Source: JASFJH01 sp050117725
GTDB taxonomy: Bacteria > Pseudomonadota > Gammaproteobacteria > AKS1
Length of the DNA: 16,092 nt
Direction of reading: 5' to 3'
Assembly (NCBI GenBank): GCA_050117725.1
Contig: JASFME010000025.1
Coordinates: 1-16,092 of the forward strand
A program made the position numbers and the translations under genes. Positions 14,290 through 16,092 of the stretch are shown piece after piece (the stretch's first letter is position 1; the number at the start of each line of letters is the position of its first letter). Below the pieces are notes generated by a model, which was not told where the DNA came from, searched no databases, and worked only from the letters and a program-made list of their open reading frames with translations.

Positions 14290-14850
14290 GTGAAGAATAT
14301 GATCTCATCCTCGTCACTGCGTCTGGCCATGGCATGCGGCCTTGCTACGGCATTGCTGACAGGTTGCGGTGGCAGCAATCATCGCGATCTACAGCAGTTT
14401 GTCGAGAAGACCCAGAAACAGGCTTCCGACAGAAGTTCGATTGAACCGTTGCCGGACATCAAGCCTTACGAGACCTACCTGTATGCGGCTGTCAATCAAC
14501 GCGACCCGTTTACACCCTCGTCAGCCGCTGATGAAGCACCCATTGATGTGGGTACGAACGGCATTCGTCCTGATCCGAATCGCCGCCGCGAAGCACTCGA
14601 GTCCTATCCGCTCGATTCACTGCGTATGGTCGGCACGATGGATCAGGATGATCGTACCTGGGCGATTGTCCAGGTCATTAACGCCCCGGATGGCGGTATC
14701 CACCGGGTCAGCCAGGGTAATTACATGGGTCAGAATCATGGTCGCATTGTGAGTATCAGTGAAGACCAGATCGACCTGATTGAAATTGTTCCAGATGGAC
14801 TGGGGGGCTGGCGTGAGCGGGAGATCTCCGTGGCCCTTAGCGAAGAATAA
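14290..14850 (+). CDS. pilP: Type IV pilus lipoprotein PilP
   Basis: Inner-membrane lipoprotein that links the PilN/PilO pair to the PilQ secretin in the periplasm; 186 residues. The signal peptide ends in lipobox LTGC, with C26 as the lipidated residue. A flexible linker contains the conserved PYETYLYAAVNQRDPF (about 57-72), the segment that contacts PilN/PilO in studied homologues. The C-terminal beta-domain (about 95-180, LDSLRMVGTM... VSQGNYMGQNHGRIVSI) is the part that meets the secretin N0 domain. The start is GTG, two bases after pilO, preceded by a very strong site (GGGGAGGAGG at 14275-14284). An in-frame ATG at codon 4 is a less likely start. Confidence 0.97.
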   Translation: MKNMISSSSLRLAMACGLATALLTGCGGSNHRDLQQFVEKTQKQASDRSSIEPLPDIKPYETYLYAAVNQRDPFTPSSAADEAPIDVGTNGIRPDPNRRREALESYPLDSLRMVGTMDQDDRTWAIVQVINAPDGGIHRVSQGNYMGQNHGRIVSISEDQIDLIEIVPDGLGGWREREISVALSEE

Positions 14851-14868
14851 CCCAAGAGGGGCAGTACG

Positions 14869-16092
14869 ATGAGTACACGTGCGACAATAACACACATGCA
14901 TCGAATCACCGGTTTCAGGTCATTACTGACACTGTTCAGTGGCCTGCTGGTATTACTCGGTTCACCTTTCCTGCACGCCGCGACACTGAATGACATCAGT
15001 TATTCGACGCTGACCGGCAACCGTGTGCAGGTGACCATGACATTGAGTGATCCTGCGGCAGAGCCTCTCAGTTTCACGACCGATGACCCGGCACGCATCG
15101 CCCTGACCTTTACCGATACCGCAAGCAAACTGGCAACCAAGACCCAGACTATCGGCATCGGTGTGGCACGCAGCGTCACAGCAGTTGAGGCCGGTGGTCG
15201 CACCCGGGTTGTACTCAACCTGGCCCGCCTTGTGCCTTACACAATAGACACCGCCGGCAACACCGTCACGGTCACACTTGAATCAGGTGGCAGCAGCAGC
15301 GGTGTTGCGCCTGCCGTGGTCAGCAGTCAGGCCGTCCAGGTTGCCGATACCGGCTCACGCAGTTTAAGCAATGTCGATTTTCGTCGTGGTGAAAGCGGTG
15401 AAGGCCGGGTGGTCATCAGGATGTCCGATCCGAAAACCATCGTCGACCTGCGCGAAGAAGGTGGCAAGATCATCGCCGAATTCCTGAACACCTCTCTGCC
15501 GGAACAACTGGAGCGCCGCCTCGATGTACTCGATTTCGCCACACCGGTGAAGATGGTTGACACCTTTGCCCGCGGCAACAACGTGCGTGTTGAGATTCAG
15601 CCGAACATCACGGATTTCGAGCATCTTGCCTACCAGTCCGAAGACGTACTGACGATCGACGTCAAGCAAATACCAAAGGAAGAGCAGGAGCGTCTCCGCA
15701 AGGAAAAATTCGGTTACGTTGGCGAGAAACTGTCGCTTAACTTCCAGAACATCGAAGTGCGCGCCGTGTTGCAGCTTATCGCGGACTTCACCGGCCTGAA
15801 CCTGGTGACAAGCGACACAGTACAGGGCAACCTGACCCTGCGCCTGAAGAATGTGCCCTGGGACCAGGCGCTGGATATCATCCTCAAGACCAAGGGCCTG
15901 GCCAAGCGCCAGACCGGCAACGTGATCCTGGTCGCGCCGACCGAGGAAATCGCCGCGCGTGAAAAGCTCGAGCTCGAATCACAAAAGCAGATCGAGGAAC
16001 TGGCACCGCTGCGCTCCGAGTTCATCACCGTCAACTATGCCAAGGCAGGTGACCTGGCGGCCCTGCTCAAGGCTCCGGAAAATTCATTGTTG
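14869..16092 (+). CDS. pilQ: Type IV pilus outer-membrane secretin PilQ, 3' end cut by window edge
   Basis: Subunit of the outer-membrane ring through which the pilus emerges. Only the first 408 codons lie in the window; family members have about 650-750 residues, so the beta-barrel secretin core is outside. A signal peptide ends near A38 (FLHAA). Two AMIN-type domains (about 40-130 and 165-265), which bind peptidoglycan in homologues, are joined by a serine- and valine-rich linker. The secretin N0 domain follows at about 287-360 (LSLNFQNIEVRAVLQLIADFT ... VPWDQALDIIL), and the N1 domain starts near 386 (FITVNYAKAGDLAALL). The ATG at 14869 has AAGAGGGG 8 bases upstream (14853-14860). It starts 18 bases after pilP. 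Confidence 0.97.
   Translation, partial: MSTRATITHMHRITGFRSLLTLFSGLLVLLGSPFLHAATLNDISYSTLTGNRVQVTMTLSDPAAEPLSFTTDDPARIALTFTDTASKLATKTQTIGIGVARSVTAVEAGGRTRVVLNLARLVPYTIDTAGNTVTVTLESGGSSSGVAPAVVSSQAVQVADTGSRSLSNVDFRRGESGEGRVVIRMSDPKTIVDLREEGGKIIAEFLNTSLPEQLERRLDVLDFATPVKMVDTFARGNNVRVEIQPNITDFEHLAYQSEDVLTIDVKQIPKEEQERLRKEKFGYVGEKLSLNFQNIEVRAVLQLIADFTGLNLVTSDTVQGNLTLRLKNVPWDQALDIILKTKGLAKRQTGNVILVAPTEEIAAREKLELESQKQIEELAPLRSEFITVNYAKAGDLAALLKAPENSLL

Overview
The window reads as chromosomal DNA of a gammaproteobacterium. The main grounds are the gene order and the families present: a zinc-type L31 gene (rpmE), a secreted staphylococcal-nuclease-type protein, a NADP-type malic enzyme without a phosphotransacetylase tail, and PBP1a (mrcA) transcribed away from a pilMNOPQ type IV pilus operon. 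From memory, this is the same neighbourhood found in Pseudomonas (rpmE - nuclease - malic enzyme - ponA - pilMNOPQ). Small families typical of gammaproteobacteria (DUF3135, DUF4124) agree. I cannot name the genus. I see no tRNA, rRNA, CRISPR array, insertion sequence, phage gene or toxin-antitoxin pair.

Left part (1-4988). A glycogen phosphorylase gene runs leftward off the edge of the window and lacks its last few dozen codons. Transcribed away from it is a small DUF3135 gene, followed by rpmE with its own good sigma70-type promoter. A strong intrinsic terminator (3281-3313) that works on both strands separates rpmE from a convergent gene for an unrecognised exported protein. A divergent SNase-like secreted nuclease follows.

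Middle part (5030-9234). An M48 metalloprotease lipoprotein with a LysM-like C-terminus is followed by malic enzyme. A 363-base gap comes next, holding a 24-base perfect palindrome, a possible sigma54 promoter and several small inverted repeats. Then comes a secreted DUF4124 protein. A nucleotidyltransferase-like protein runs the other way and sits 2 bases behind mrcA.

Right part (9237-16092). mrcA (bifunctional peptidoglycan synthase) and pilM start from a shared divergent intergenic region. pilM, pilN, pilO, pilP and pilQ are tightly coupled: two stop/start overlaps, then gaps of 2 and 18 bases. pilQ is cut by the right edge. PilM binds the N-terminal tail of PilN, PilN pairs with PilO, and PilP links that inner-membrane platform to the PilQ secretin. 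The neighbouring PBP1a builds the wall that the pilus machine crosses.

Most of the window is conserved core genome. No clearly new multi-gene system is visible. The points most worth checking are the palindrome plus sigma54-like site before the DUF4124 gene, the altered nucleotidyltransferase motif in the mrcA-linked gene, and the unrecognised exported protein.
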